A DNA stretch of 64,000 nucleotides from Streptomyces sp. YPW6 (GCF_018866325.1 NZ_CP076457.1:2515001-2579000), one strand, 5' to 3'. Counted from the first letter of the stretch, positions 16,515 to 25,439 are shown. A program made the numbers and translations. The notes: a model not told the origin generated them from the sequence alone.

Positions 16515-18146
16515 TCAGGTCAGCGGGCACCCCAGCGGGAGGACGCGCTCGGACAGCCGGCCGGTGAGAAGGGTGTCGGTGACGTCGGCCTCGGCCAGCC
16601 AGTCCGCAGCGGTCAGCCGGTCCACGAGCTGCGGCAGGTCACCGGGGGCGACGCTGCACCAGGAGGACAGGGCGTCCAGGCCGATGCCCTGTCCTCCCGG
16701 TCCCAGCCGTCCCTCGCCGTCGGAGCCAGTGGCCAGGGCCAGGGCCAGGAGCCGTACGCCGGCCTCGGTCTTGCCCTTGCGGAGCTTCTTCTCCCCGACG
16801 ACCCGCTGGGCCCATCCGCTCAGCTTGGGGCGCAGCTTCCTGCCGAAGGTGAACGGCCCCGGGTCGTCCTCGTCGGGCGTGAGGGACGGCACGCTGATCT
16901 GAGTGGGGCTCTCCGGGCGGGAGGCGATCAACTCCTCGACGGTCCCGGAGATGCCCAGCCAGCCGGACTCCACCAGTTGCCCCACCAGGTGCTCGGGATC
17001 GGACAGGGGCAGCCCCTTGATGTCCTGACCGACCAGGTTGCCGACCCCGGACTGCGCGGTGCGCAGCGTCACCATCACCACCAGCAGGCGTGCCTCCGCG
17101 CCCGGGAGGGGTGCGTTCTCGGCCACGTGTGCCAGGACGGCTCGGGCGTGGTTCCACTGTGCGGGGGCGGTCAGCAGCCGCGCCACGGCGGGCCCTTCGC
17201 CGTCCGGGGCCTGGCCGATGCGGTGCAGGTGCTGGAGGCGGGCGGTGGCGGCGGCCTGTTCGGCCCGCTGGGCATCGAGCCGCAGCCCGGTGTCGGCGGT
17301 GACTTCGGCCCAGGCGTGGAAGGCCTCCGCCTTACGGGCGTGGAGGTCGGCGAGCATCGCGAGATCGGGTTCGCTGCGGGCCTGGTAGGCGCGGAAGAGC
17401 TCGCCGAGCTCGGTGAGCTCGTCCCGCAGCGCGACGGGCCGCAGGTCGTGGGGGACGAGGCGCTGAGCGATCCTCCCTCGCGGGGGCCGTCTGCGCGCCG
17501 GCCTCGCGGAGCGGGGAGCGGACCGGGCCGCCGACGCCTGCTGCGGGAGGGCGGCGCCGGTGGCGGTGGGAGTGGCGCTGTGCGAGAAGTGCGGGCCGAC
17601 CGCGGAGAAGGTCGGCGCGAGGGCTGCGGGACCTGTGGGAGCTACGGGGCCTGTGGGAACTACGGAACCTGTGGGAGCTGCGGCGTCGGTCCGGAACTTG
17701 TCGCTCCTCGCCGGTGCCTCGGCGGCGGGCGCTGTGGCGACGACCTTCGCGGTGGGGTGGGCGGCGGCGCAGCGCGAGCAGCACTCCATGACCTGCCACC
17801 AGCGTCCTTCCCGGTCCGTGATGACGGCCAGGACGACCGCTCCCCCGCACCGCCAGGGCACGGGGCGCTCCCGCGGCCCGGCGGGGCGGATGTGCGTATG
17901 GCACTCCTCGGCCCGACAGGCGCAGTGCGCCGAGGGGCGAGGGGCCGGGCCGGCACGCAGGTGGGCCTTGAGGTGAGCGACCGCCGCCGCACGACCGGCG
18001 GCGGCGGAGGGCAGCACCTGCGCGGCACAGGCCGGACGGCTGCACGAGACACGCACGTCCGCACGGCCACGCCCGACCGGGTCCAGCCGCACCGTCCACC
18101 TGCGTCCCGTCACGCGTTCGTTCGTCGCGTGGGCCTCCACACCCAT
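16515..18146 (-). CDS. Hypothetical Cys-rich protein with winged-helix-like C-terminus, 543 aa
   Basis: Not recognised as a named family. The first 140 residues carry several Cys groups (CSRPAC, CACRAEECH, CCSRC) that suggest zinc binding. Next is a Pro/Thr/Ala linker with PTGxV repeats (about 150-200). Then a helical region follows (DELTELGELFRAYQARSEPDLAMLADLHARKAEAFHAWAEV). Finally come two segments that look like winged helices (LPLSDPEHLVGQLVESGWLGI and LDALSSWCSVAPGDLPQLVDRLTAADWL). ATG 18146 is preferred over GTG 18149 because GAGGA sits 7 nt upstream of it. It lies downstream of the Tad block on the same strand, separated by 288 bp. Confidence 0.7.
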   Translation of the reverse strand: MGVEAHATNERVTGRRWTVRLDPVGRGRADVRVSCSRPACAAQVLPSAAAGRAAAVAHLKAHLRAGPAPRPSAHCACRAEECHTHIRPAGPRERPVPWRCGGAVVLAVITDREGRWWQVMECCSRCAAAHPTAKVVATAPAAEAPARSDKFRTDAAAPTGSVVPTGPVAPTGPAALAPTFSAVGPHFSHSATPTATGAALPQQASAARSAPRSARPARRRPPRGRIAQRLVPHDLRPVALRDELTELGELFRAYQARSEPDLAMLADLHARKAEAFHAWAEVTADTGLRLDAQRAEQAAATARLQHLHRIGQAPDGEGPAVARLLTAPAQWNHARAVLAHVAENAPLPGAEARLLVVMVTLRTAQSGVGNLVGQDIKGLPLSDPEHLVGQLVESGWLGISGTVEELIASRPESPTQISVPSLTPDEDDPGPFTFGRKLRPKLSGWAQRVVGEKKLRKGKTEAGVRLLALALATGSDGEGRLGPGGQGIGLDALSSWCSVAPGDLPQLVDRLTAADWLAEADVTDTLLTGRLSERVLPLGCPLT

Positions 18147-18434
18147 CACACCTTCCTCGACGACTGTTCATCTGCCCGCCGCGGCACGCGTTCGTCTGTG
18201 CCTGTGTCAGCGGCGCGCGGCGTGTCACAGTCTGCTACGCCGGGCAGTCCGTATTCCGGCCCACAACACCAACGACGGTCCGCCGTTCGGGTGACGGCCC
18301 GGCGAGGATGTGGCCGGATTCCTGCCCTGGCGGTGCGGCCACGGACGGCGCGCCCGCGCCCGCCGTCCTGGTGGAGACCGACGGCGGGCGCGGGCTTCGA
18401 TGTGCGGGAGGGGCGCTGCCCGGGAGGGAGCGGG

Positions 18435-19076
18435 TCAGGACCCTTCGCCGCGCGGGAAGGAGACCTCCACGCGGCGGTTCTTCTTCCGGCCTTCTTCGTT
18501 GCTGTTGCTGGCGATCGGGTACTGCTCGCCGTAGCCCCGGATCTCGTACGTGATCGTGGGGCCGAGCTGCTTCGACAGGACTCCGTGCACGGCGTCGGCC
18601 CGCTGCTTGGACAGGACGTCTCCGTGGGCCGAGGAACCGAGGTTGTCGGTGAAGCCGAAGACACGGACCTTGGACGCGTTCTGCTTCTTGATCTCCTCGG
18701 CGATCGCGGCGATACGGGCATTGGCCTCCGAGCCGAGCTTCGCGCTGTCCTTGCCGAAGAGGACTTCCGCCTGGAGCGCGAGCTTGATGTCGGCGTTGCT
18801 GTCCTCGCGGCGCTCCTCGCCACCGAGGTCCTCGACGACCTGGACGATGTCGAGGACCTTGGACGGGCCGAGGGTGCCACCGTCGGGCATCTTCAAGTCC
18901 GGGTCATCGGGGTCCACCTGGACCGGTGGGACCGACTGCGCTTCGGTTCCCGGGGGGACGCTGGGACCGTCGTCGGCCAGGGCTGGCGTCGCCCCGAACA
19001 GTGTGAAGCTCGCGACGACCAGGAGCGAGACGGCCGACAGCCCTACTGGCTTCATTCGTGTGCGTGTGTGTGTCAT
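18435..19076 (-). CDS. Secreted OmpA-domain protein of the Tad cluster
   Basis: 213 residues. The signal peptide MTHTRTRMKPVGLSAVSLLVVASFTLFGATPALA is followed by a Pro/Asp-rich spacer. A C-terminal OmpA/MotB peptidoglycan-binding domain starts at ALQAEVLFGKDSAKL, with GFTDNLGSSAHGDVLSKQRADAVHGVL and IRGYGEQYPIASNSNEEGRKKNRRVEVSF. The Asp in FTDNLG and the Arg in NRRVEV are the usual diaminopimelate ligands. It begins 8 bp after the lipoprotein stop (operon). In a monoderm it would hold to the wall, perhaps as an anchor for the pilus. Confidence 0.9.
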   Translation of the reverse strand: MTHTRTRMKPVGLSAVSLLVVASFTLFGATPALADDGPSVPPGTEAQSVPPVQVDPDDPDLKMPDGGTLGPSKVLDIVQVVEDLGGEERREDSNADIKLALQAEVLFGKDSAKLGSEANARIAAIAEEIKKQNASKVRVFGFTDNLGSSAHGDVLSKQRADAVHGVLSKQLGPTITYEIRGYGEQYPIASNSNEEGRKKNRRVEVSFPRGEGS

Positions 19077-19084
19077 CTCTGCCG

Positions 19085-19705
19085 TCACCCGGAGATCTTC
19101 ACCGAGGTTGTCGCGAACGTCGGCAACGTGAAGTCGACCTCCGTCGTCGTCTCCGGTGGTGCCGGGAACTGCATGAACACGGATGTGGTCTTCCCAGCCA
19201 GCAGAGGTGGAATACCGGTCGTACACAGACAGCGGTTCTCGGTGTCTCGCAGGATGTAGTAACGCTTCTTGCCAACCTTGTCGACAAGAGTCGCGCCGGC
19301 GACCGAGTTGGGGTTCTTCGCCAGCAGAGCCGTCTCGGTGCCTGCCCAGGCGGTCGTGTTCTTGGACTGCGTGCCCTCGTTCTTGATCGACGCCTGGAGC
19401 GTGATGAATCCGCCGGAGTCACGCTTGGCCTGGTGAATGGTCATCACGAGTCCGTCGCCACGGACTTCCGCAAGCTTGGCATTCGGGTCCACGTTCTCGC
19501 CGGCGGCGGTGCCCGGCTGCTGTTCGCCCTTCTCCTCCGTGGGCGGAGCAGCGGGCTCGGACGTCTTCGCCGGGTTGTCACCGCCCTGCTTGGCCTCATC
19601 GCTGCCGCCGTCGTCACCGCAGCCGGTGACCGCCAGGCTGATGACAGCCGCCAAGGCTGCAGCCGCCAGCGCCCTTCTGCCCGTCGTGGTGTGCCGAATG
19701 CTCAT
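19085..19705 (-). CDS. Putative lipoprotein of the Tad cluster, 206 aa
   Basis: The signal peptide has lipobox LAVTGC (Cys near residue 29). An acidic, Pro/Glu/Gln-rich spacer (30-75) follows, then a beta-rich domain (LVMTIHQAKRDSGGFITLQASIKNEGTQSKNTTAW...VFMQFPAPPETTTEVDFTLP) with the look of an Ig-like DUF4352-type fold and a CLC pair in ENRCLCTTG. It sits between the TadG-like gene and the OmpA gene with short gaps, so cotranscription is likely. Exact function unknown. Confidence 0.82.
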   Translation of the reverse strand: MSIRHTTTGRRALAAAALAAVISLAVTGCGDDGGSDEAKQGGDNPAKTSEPAAPPTEEKGEQQPGTAAGENVDPNAKLAEVRGDGLVMTIHQAKRDSGGFITLQASIKNEGTQSKNTTAWAGTETALLAKNPNSVAGATLVDKVGKKRYYILRDTENRCLCTTGIPPLLAGKTTSVFMQFPAPPETTTEVDFTLPTFATTSVKISG

Positions 19706-19734
19706 GATCCGTTTCCTCTACTCATCGTTCGCTG

Positions 19735-20343
19735 TCACTGGTCGACCAACCGCACGTCGAAGAGGGTCCTGCTCACCGTCTCCCACGGCGGGGGACTGCC
19801 CGGTGCGATCTCGAGGACCTTGCCGTTCCGGCACGTGAAGATGAAGAGGTCCATGATTCCGTCGCTGTTGACGTCCACAGCTTCAGGGTTGGGGCAGCGG
19901 AACTCGATGAGCGCGGTGGCCTCGGCCTTGGCCTTCTTGTTCTCCGATCCAGGCAGCACCGAAGAGTCAACCGGCTTCAGGCCCTCGACCTCGACCGTGA
20001 TCCGGTCGCGCAGATGTCCAGAGGTCGGATAACAGGATTTCTCCATGGCGTCGTTGGCCGCCGCCAGACGACTCGCCTCGTAACAGGGCGCAAAGAACGG
20101 CTTTTCGAGGAAGGCATCCAGGACGTTGAGAGGCAGCGAGGCGTAGAAGCCCGTCCCGAAGTTGTCGCGCGCCTTCTGGGCGGCGGCGAGCGCGGCTGCG
20201 TCCGCCGCGCCTTGAGAACCGTTGCGCAGAGCAGAGGCCTTACCGACAGCGAAGAAGGCCAACGCAAGGAAGAGCAGGCCCGCCACCATCATGATGTAGA
20301 TGGGGAAAGCCTGCCCTCCGTCGTTGCGGGAGCGACCCGTCAT
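19735..20343 (-). CDS. TadG-like pilus assembly protein
   Basis: 202 residues. A short cytoplasmic N-terminus (MTGRSRNDGGQAFP) leads into one membrane helix (IYIMMVAGLLFLALAFFAVGKASAL). A TadE/TadG-type Ala-rich region (NGSQGAADAAALAAAQKARDN) and a soluble extracytoplasmic part with four Cys (CYEASR, CYPTSG, CPNP, CRNG) follow. The class III consensus Glu at +5 is replaced: the sequence after the Gly is GQAFPIY, so cleavage may not occur. The ATG overlaps the Flp stop by 1 nt (TGATG), implying coupled translation. Confidence 0.85.
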   Translation of the reverse strand: MTGRSRNDGGQAFPIYIMMVAGLLFLALAFFAVGKASALRNGSQGAADAAALAAAQKARDNFGTGFYASLPLNVLDAFLEKPFFAPCYEASRLAAANDAMEKSCYPTSGHLRDRITVEVEGLKPVDSSVLPGSENKKAKAEATALIEFRCPNPEAVDVNSDGIMDLFIFTCRNGKVLEIAPGSPPPWETVSRTLFDVRLVDQ

Positions 20344-20573
20344 CACTGAGCCGTGATGGAATCCACGAGGCCGCTGATGCGCTCCGAAATCGCGCCACCG
20401 ATACCCGTGGCCACGATCGCCCCGATGATCGCCACGACCACCAGAATGATCCCCAGGTACTCGAACGCCGTCTGTCCCCGGTCCTTCGCCGCGTAGCGCT
20501 TCTGGAGAGCGCTGACGGCGGTGTTGGCCCAGCCGTTGACGCGGACGGCGGTCTTCAGGGTGATGTCCGACAT
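20343..20573 (-). CDS. flp: Flp-type major pilin
   Basis: 76 residues with strong ribosome site GGAGGGG. A long basic leader (MSDITLKTAVRVNGWANTAVSALQKRYAAKDRG) ends in the class III cleavage site G|QTAFEY, with Glu at +5 and Tyr at +6, followed by the hydrophobic pilin helix LGIILVVVAIIGAIVATGIGGAISERISGLVDSITAQ. The mature pilin of about 43 residues is typical of Flp. It is the likely main filament subunit, made by the prepilin peptidase encoded at 9.0-10.1 kb. Confidence 0.95.
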   Translation of the reverse strand: MSDITLKTAVRVNGWANTAVSALQKRYAAKDRGQTAFEYLGIILVVVAIIGAIVATGIGGAISERISGLVDSITAQ

Positions 20574-20777
20574 GGTGTTCCCCTCCGGGTTCGGCCGACC
20601 GGTTGCCGGCCGACTCGCACGTTTCTGCGGTGGCGCCCCCGTTACCGGCTTCCTCCTGGCCGGTGCCGCTGGCGACACGAGAAACATAGAGGGGAACCCG
20701 CACGCCCGCAGAGGGTCCGTGGGCCCATTCCCGGGCCCAAAGGGCGGTCTCTGTTTCCGCGTTGCGGATTCTCTCGG

Positions 20778-21743
20778 TCACGGCTGCCGCCCGGGGTTCC
20801 GGGGCGCGGTGCCGAGCCAGTGGGCGATGGCCTCGCTGCGGGTGGCGCTGTGGAGCTTGGTGAAGATGCGGTTGATGTGGTTCTTGACCGTCTTCTCGCT
20901 GATGAAGCAGGTGGCGGCGATCTGCTGATTACTCATTCCGGACGCAATCAGGTCCATGATCTCCACCTCCCTCGAACTCAGCCCGTACTGCTGCCTGTTG
21001 GGGGTGGTTGACGGCCCCCCGGATACAGAAGACTGTCCCACAACTGGTTGCAGTTGCGAAAGGCTTTCCGAAGGTTCGGCGGTGTGCGGGGGCGGTGGGG
21101 CCGGCGCCGTCGCCAGTGCCGAGCCCAGGCCCTCGGGGAGCGGGCCCCGCCGGGGCGGGGTGCCGTGGCGCATATGGGCCAGCAGGGCGTCCGCGGCGGT
21201 GACGGTGAAGTTGGCGCGGCCGTCCTTCGTGTCGCGTACCGCCTGGACCAGCTGGTTCGCCGTGAACTCGCCGTGCACCAGATAGCCGCCCGCGCCCAGC
21301 CGCAGCGCCTCGTGGACGATCGCGCTCTCCCGGCTGTACGTCAGCATCAGCACGGGTGCGATGCCGACCAGGTGCGGCAGGGCCGAGATGCCGTCCACGC
21401 CGGGCATGCGGACGTCCAGCAGGACCACGTCGGGGCGGTGTTCGAGCGTCTTCTCGTACGCTTCCCGGCCGTCCGTCGCCTCCGCGACCACCTGGATGTC
21501 CGCCCGGCCGGACAGCAGCACGCCCAGGCCGGCCCGGACCACCGGGTTGTCGTCCGCGACCACCACCCGGAGGGGTTCGGCGGCCGGGGCGACGGGCCCC
21601 GGGGAGAAGGGGGACGGGGACGGGAGCGCAGGGGGGCGAGCGTCGGAGGACGGGGTGAGCGGGATCGGCGGCGACGGGTGCCGCGGGGCGTGGTGGTGAG
21701 CCGCCCCGTGGCGGTTCGGCGCCGGGGAGACATCGTCCGGCAT
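20778..21743 (-). CDS. NarL/LuxR-type response regulator of the Tad cluster
   Basis: 321 residues. A Pro-rich N-terminal tail (1-57) precedes the receiver domain (58-175) with acidic pair DD64-65 and phosphoacceptor D110 in VVLLDVRMPG. A variable linker (180-250) is followed by a LuxR helix-turn-helix: YGLSSREVEIMDLIASGMSNQQIAATCFISEKTVKNHINRIFTKL. The usual Lys of the receiver is not obvious at its expected place (YLVHGEF), so activation may be atypical. It starts 14 bp after the kinase stop and probably controls pilus genes. Confidence 0.92.
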   Translation of the reverse strand: MPDDVSPAPNRHGAAHHHAPRHPSPPIPLTPSSDARPPALPSPSPFSPGPVAPAAEPLRVVVADDNPVVRAGLGVLLSGRADIQVVAEATDGREAYEKTLEHRPDVVLLDVRMPGVDGISALPHLVGIAPVLMLTYSRESAIVHEALRLGAGGYLVHGEFTANQLVQAVRDTKDGRANFTVTAADALLAHMRHGTPPRRGPLPEGLGSALATAPAPPPPHTAEPSESLSQLQPVVGQSSVSGGPSTTPNRQQYGLSSREVEIMDLIASGMSNQQIAATCFISEKTVKNHINRIFTKLHSATRSEAIAHWLGTAPRNPGRQP

Positions 21744-21757
21744 GCTGCGGCCTCCTC

Positions 21758-23344
21758 TCAGGATCGCGGGTTACGGATCAGTGGCGTGTCCGCCTCGAAT
21801 ACCGGCGCCGGTGCCGACGCCGCTGCTGATGAGTCCGTTACTGGTGCTGGTGCTGGTGCTGTTTCTCGTTCTGGTGCTGACGTTGGTGCTGCCGCCCGTG
21901 CAGGTGCTGGTACTGACGACCTTGCCGGTGCTGGAGCCGGTCCCGGCGCTGCCGCCGGTGCCCCTGACTGCCCCGGCGCGGAAGCAGGGCCGGGAGCGGA
22001 AGCACCCCCGGGTGCGGGACGGTGAGCCATCGGCGGGTTTGCCGCGGGCTCGCCCGCCAGCGCCGCGAGCGGGAGTTCCACCCGTACCTCCGTCCCCCTC
22101 TCCGCCTTCCCCCTCCCGATCCTGATCCGGGCCCCGATCGACGCGGCCCGCTCCACCATGCCGACCAGGCCGAAGTGGCCCGCCCGGCGCAGCGCTTCCA
22201 GCGTCGTTCCGGCGGGCAGGCCGCGGCCGTCGTCGTAGACGGTCACGCGGAGCACGTCGCCCTTCACGCCCGCGAGGACGATCAGGTACGTCGGGGAAGC
22301 GTGGCGGTGCGCGTTCTCCATGGCCTCCGAGGCGACGGTGAGGAGTTGCCGGGCCACCGCCTGCGGGACCGGGGGGACCGGGGTCTCCTCGGAGAGGCGG
22401 CGGAACGTGGCCGTGACCGGATGGCGGGCGGTGAACTCCTCCGCCTGGGCCGCCAGTTCCGCGATCAGGTCGACGCCGTCCTCCAGGCCCTGTTCGCGGC
22501 GCAGGTCCGTGAGCAGTTCCCGGGACTCGGCGGCGGCCCGGCGGGCGGCCCGGGCGACCAGCTCCGCCTGGAGTTTCACGGTGGGCGGGTCCATCCGGTC
22601 GGCCGAGCCCGCCAGACCGTCGGCGGCCAGCGCCAGGCCGTGCAGGGTCTTGGCGACCGAGTCGTGCATCTCGCGTGCCAGCCGCGTGCGTTCGCCCTCC
22701 ACCGCCTCGCTGACCGCCAGTCGCGCCCGGGTCTCGGTCAGCGCCTGGGTGGCCGCCCCGAAACGCAGGAGCAGGTTGCGCAGGGTGACCCCGACCGCGC
22801 CCGCGATCACGCAGAAGCCGGGGAGGAGGAGTCTCGTCGCCCCTGCCCCTTCCAGCTGCGGAACGCCGGCGTACGCACCGAAGACGATGAGTATCTGGAG
22901 CACCGCGAAGACGGCGGCTCCGCGCCAGCCGTGGACCAGGCCCGCCAGCAGCGGGGTGCAGACGGTGACGTACGCGAGGGTCGACTCGGGGGTCGCCGTG
23001 ATCAGCAGCAGGGCGCCGAAGAACACGTCGACGGCCAGCAGCCAGGGATGGCGCAGGAGGACCGGGCCGAAGCGCTCCCAGTCCCGGAACAGCAGGTACG
23101 AGCCCATGAAGGTGACCAGGATCGCCGAGCCGATGAACCAGGTGGGCAGGCCGGGGGCGGTGCGGCTGATGGCGTACGGAGTCGCTATCGCGATCATCGC
23201 CAGGCGGAAGCCGAAGACCTGGCGGCACATCGCCTGGAGCGCGTTGACCTGGATGGCGAACGCCGGGCGGGCCGGGGTGCCGGAGTGGGCGCGGGTCAGT
23301 TCCGCGGCCAGTCCGGGCTGCGCGCTGCCGAGCTGGTATGCCAT
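21758..23344 (-). CDS. NarL-family sensor histidine kinase of the Tad cluster
   Basis: 528 residues from ATG 23344 (GGAGGTGA site). About six N-terminal membrane helices (40-190) form the sensor. The HisKA_3 box has TRLAREMHDSVAKTLHGLAL with the phosphoaccepting His near 225. The ATPase has the N box AMENAHRHA, DDGRGLPAGT and GHFGLVGMVERA. The last 85 residues are a low-complexity Pro/Ala/Ser tail with dipeptide-type repeats. Together with the next gene it forms a complete two-component pair placed between tadC and flp. The signal sensed is unknown. Confidence 0.92.
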   Translation of the reverse strand: MAYQLGSAQPGLAAELTRAHSGTPARPAFAIQVNALQAMCRQVFGFRLAMIAIATPYAISRTAPGLPTWFIGSAILVTFMGSYLLFRDWERFGPVLLRHPWLLAVDVFFGALLLITATPESTLAYVTVCTPLLAGLVHGWRGAAVFAVLQILIVFGAYAGVPQLEGAGATRLLLPGFCVIAGAVGVTLRNLLLRFGAATQALTETRARLAVSEAVEGERTRLAREMHDSVAKTLHGLALAADGLAGSADRMDPPTVKLQAELVARAARRAAAESRELLTDLRREQGLEDGVDLIAELAAQAEEFTARHPVTATFRRLSEETPVPPVPQAVARQLLTVASEAMENAHRHASPTYLIVLAGVKGDVLRVTVYDDGRGLPAGTTLEALRRAGHFGLVGMVERAASIGARIRIGRGKAERGTEVRVELPLAALAGEPAANPPMAHRPAPGGASAPGPASAPGQSGAPAAAPGPAPAPARSSVPAPARAAAPTSAPERETAPAPAPVTDSSAAASAPAPVFEADTPLIRNPRS

Positions 23345-23384
23345 GTTCCTGTCACCTCCGTCTCGTGTCCCGTGCGGATCGGGC

Positions 23385-23573
23385 TCACGAGCGGATACCG
23401 CTCCCGCTCCCGTTCCCGTGCACGTCCTTCCGGGACTCGCCGCTCCCGTGCTCCTGCTCCTGCTCCTGCTCCTGCTCCGGCGGTTCTCCTCCCTCGTGTC
23501 TCTCCTTCTCGGGCTCTCCTCCCCCGTCCCTCTCCTCCTGGGACTCTCCGTCCCCATCCCGCCCGTCGTTCAT
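23385..23573 (-). CDS. Doubtful small ORF, 62 aa, Glu/Gly-rich
   Basis: Open frame in the 230-bp gap between tadC and the kinase gene. Its product would be highly charged with EQEQEQEQE runs, caused by a CTCCTG hexanucleotide repeat on the plus strand near 23450-23475. The ATG lies 2 nt after the tadC stop but has no good ribosome site. It may only be repeat-derived spacer. Confidence 0.2.
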   Translation of the reverse strand: MNDGRDGDGESQEERDGGGEPEKERHEGGEPPEQEQEQEQEHGSGESRKDVHGNGSGSGIRS

Positions 23574-23574
23574 G

Positions 23575-24462
23575 TCAGCCGCCCGTCAGTGCCCCGAAGT
23601 CGACGTCGGCTCCGTACACGAATCCGACCGTGAGCAGCAGGAGCGTGCCGGGCAGGAGGAACGTGGTCACCGCGAACGTCGCCTTCGGGACCGCCCTGGC
23701 CGCCTTGCGGCGGGCGTTCTGGGCGTCGGTGCGGCGCATGTCGTTGGCGATCTGGATCAGCGTCTCGACGATCGGCGCGCCCAGTTCCTCGCCCTGCTGG
23801 AGCGTCGTGACGAACATGGCGACCTGTTCGGAGTCGTTGCGTCTGCGCAGTTCCTCGAAGGCCTGGCGGCGGCTGACCCCCATGTCCATCTGGCGGAGTG
23901 TGATGCGCAGTTCGTCGGACCACGGGCCCTCGTACTTCTCCGCGACCCGGTCCAGCGCCTGGCGGAAGCCGAGTCCGGCGGAGACCACGACGGCGAGGAC
24001 GTCGAGGAAGTCGGGCAGGGTGCGTTCGATGTGATCGCGGCGTACCCGGATCGCCGACCAGATGCCGGCCTCCACCCAGAACAGGCCGAAGGCGACCATC
24101 AGGAGGGCGAGGAAGAGCTGGCCGCGCAGGAGCATGGAGAACGCGCCCAGGACCCCGAGCGCGCCGTAGACCGCGCGGCGGGCGGCGTAGCGGTCGATGG
24201 TGAGGCCGCCGGGGTTGCCCGCCAGGTCGATCTGGCGGCGCTTCTTGTTGACGGCCTTGGGGCCCATCATCCGCAGGACCGCGGGGGCCCACCGGATGCC
24301 GAGGCGGTCGATGACGGAGCCGACCGCGCCGGTGCGGGTGGCTCCGGATTCGAGGGCGACGGCCAGGTCGCCGGGGAGTCTGGCGTCGGCCCGGTACATC
24401 CGGATGCCGTGGAGGGCCCCGTACACGGCGAGGCCGACGACGAGCGCTAGCAGCAGGTCCAT
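23575..24462 (-). CDS. tadC: TadC-like pilus platform protein
   Basis: 295 residues of the type II secretion F (GspF) family. An N-terminal helix (1-20) is followed by a cytoplasmic stretch and two helices (about 100-140). The F domain has RTLPDFLDVLAVVVSAGLGFRQALDRVAEK and LRRRNDSEQVAMFVTTLQQGEELGAPIVETLIQIA, then a final helix. TadB and TadC together form the inner-membrane platform driven by TadA. It lies 22 bp after tadB. Confidence 0.92.
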   Translation of the reverse strand: MDLLLALVVGLAVYGALHGIRMYRADARLPGDLAVALESGATRTGAVGSVIDRLGIRWAPAVLRMMGPKAVNKKRRQIDLAGNPGGLTIDRYAARRAVYGALGVLGAFSMLLRGQLFLALLMVAFGLFWVEAGIWSAIRVRRDHIERTLPDFLDVLAVVVSAGLGFRQALDRVAEKYEGPWSDELRITLRQMDMGVSRRQAFEELRRRNDSEQVAMFVTTLQQGEELGAPIVETLIQIANDMRRTDAQNARRKAARAVPKATFAVTTFLLPGTLLLLTVGFVYGADVDFGALTGG

Positions 24463-24484
24463 GGTGGTTCTTCCCCTCGGCTCG

Positions 24485-25429
24485 TCAGACGTCGATACGG
24501 GACAGGCGGCGGATCACGACGAACCCGATCGCGTACAGGACCATCGCCACGACCACCGCGGCCTGGCCGATGAAGGCCCCCGTCATCCGGTCCAAAGCAC
24601 CGGGCATCACCGCGTTCATCAGCAGCATCGCGCCGACGCCGAAGATGGGGACGGCGTAGGCGGTGACGGTGACCTGGGAGAGCTGGGTCTTGACCTCGCG
24701 GCGGGTCTCCTTGCGTTCCTCCAGGGTCTCGGTGAGGTTGCGCAGGGAGCTGACGACCGTGCCGCCCGCCCGGTTGGAGAGGACCAGCGTGGTGACCAGG
24801 ACTACGAGTTCGCGGGAGGGAAGGCGGTCCGTCAGCTCGCTCAGGGCGTCCTCCAGGGGCTCGCCCACGGCCAGGCGCCGTGCCACCCGGGCCAGTTCCT
24901 CGCCCGCCGGGTTCTCCAGCTCCTCGGCGGCCATGGACAGCGAGGTGCGCAGCGCCAGGCCCGCCTGGGTGGCGTTGGCGAGGATGCGGGAGAGCTCGGG
25001 GAGCTGGTTGATGAAGCGCTCGGTGCGCTTGGCCCGCTGCCAGTTGAGGAACGCGTTGGTGCCCCAGAGGCCGATCAGTGCGGCGACCGGGCCGAAGAAC
25101 GCGGCGAGCAGGGAGGAGGCGATCAGCCAGAGCCCCGCCATGGCGACCAGCGCGTAGACCAGGAACTCGCCGGGTGTGACGTCCAGGCCGGTCGCGGCGA
25201 GCTTCAGCTCCAGCTTCCGGCCGAGCGCGGTCCCGCGCAGCCTGCGGTCGAGCCCCCTGAAGCGGCGGACGCGCCCCGGCTCGGGGATCTGGCCGACGTG
25301 CGAGAGCCGCTCGACGAGGGCGTCGCGGTCGGCCTTGCCGCCGGAGTAGGCGTACAGGCCCATCACGCCGAGCACACAGCACAGCAGCGTGACGCCGATG
25401 GTGACCAGGGGGAGGTTGACGTTGTCCAT
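24485..25429 (-). CDS. tadB: TadB-like pilus platform protein
   Basis: 314 residues, GspF family. Helix near 1-24 (LVTIGVTLLCCVLGVMGLYAYSG), a pair at about 90-125, then the F domain with NQLPELSRILANATQAGLALRTSLSMAAEELENPAGEELARVARRLAVGEPLEDAL. C-terminal helices end the protein. It follows tadA by 10 bp on the same strand, so the two are almost certainly cotranscribed. Confidence 0.92.
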   Translation of the reverse strand: MDNVNLPLVTIGVTLLCCVLGVMGLYAYSGGKADRDALVERLSHVGQIPEPGRVRRFRGLDRRLRGTALGRKLELKLAATGLDVTPGEFLVYALVAMAGLWLIASSLLAAFFGPVAALIGLWGTNAFLNWQRAKRTERFINQLPELSRILANATQAGLALRTSLSMAAEELENPAGEELARVARRLAVGEPLEDALSELTDRLPSRELVVLVTTLVLSNRAGGTVVSSLRNLTETLEERKETRREVKTQLSQVTVTAYAVPIFGVGAMLLMNAVMPGALDRMTGAFIGQAAVVVAMVLYAIGFVVIRRLSRIDV

Positions 25430-25439
25430 GGCGCGGTAC

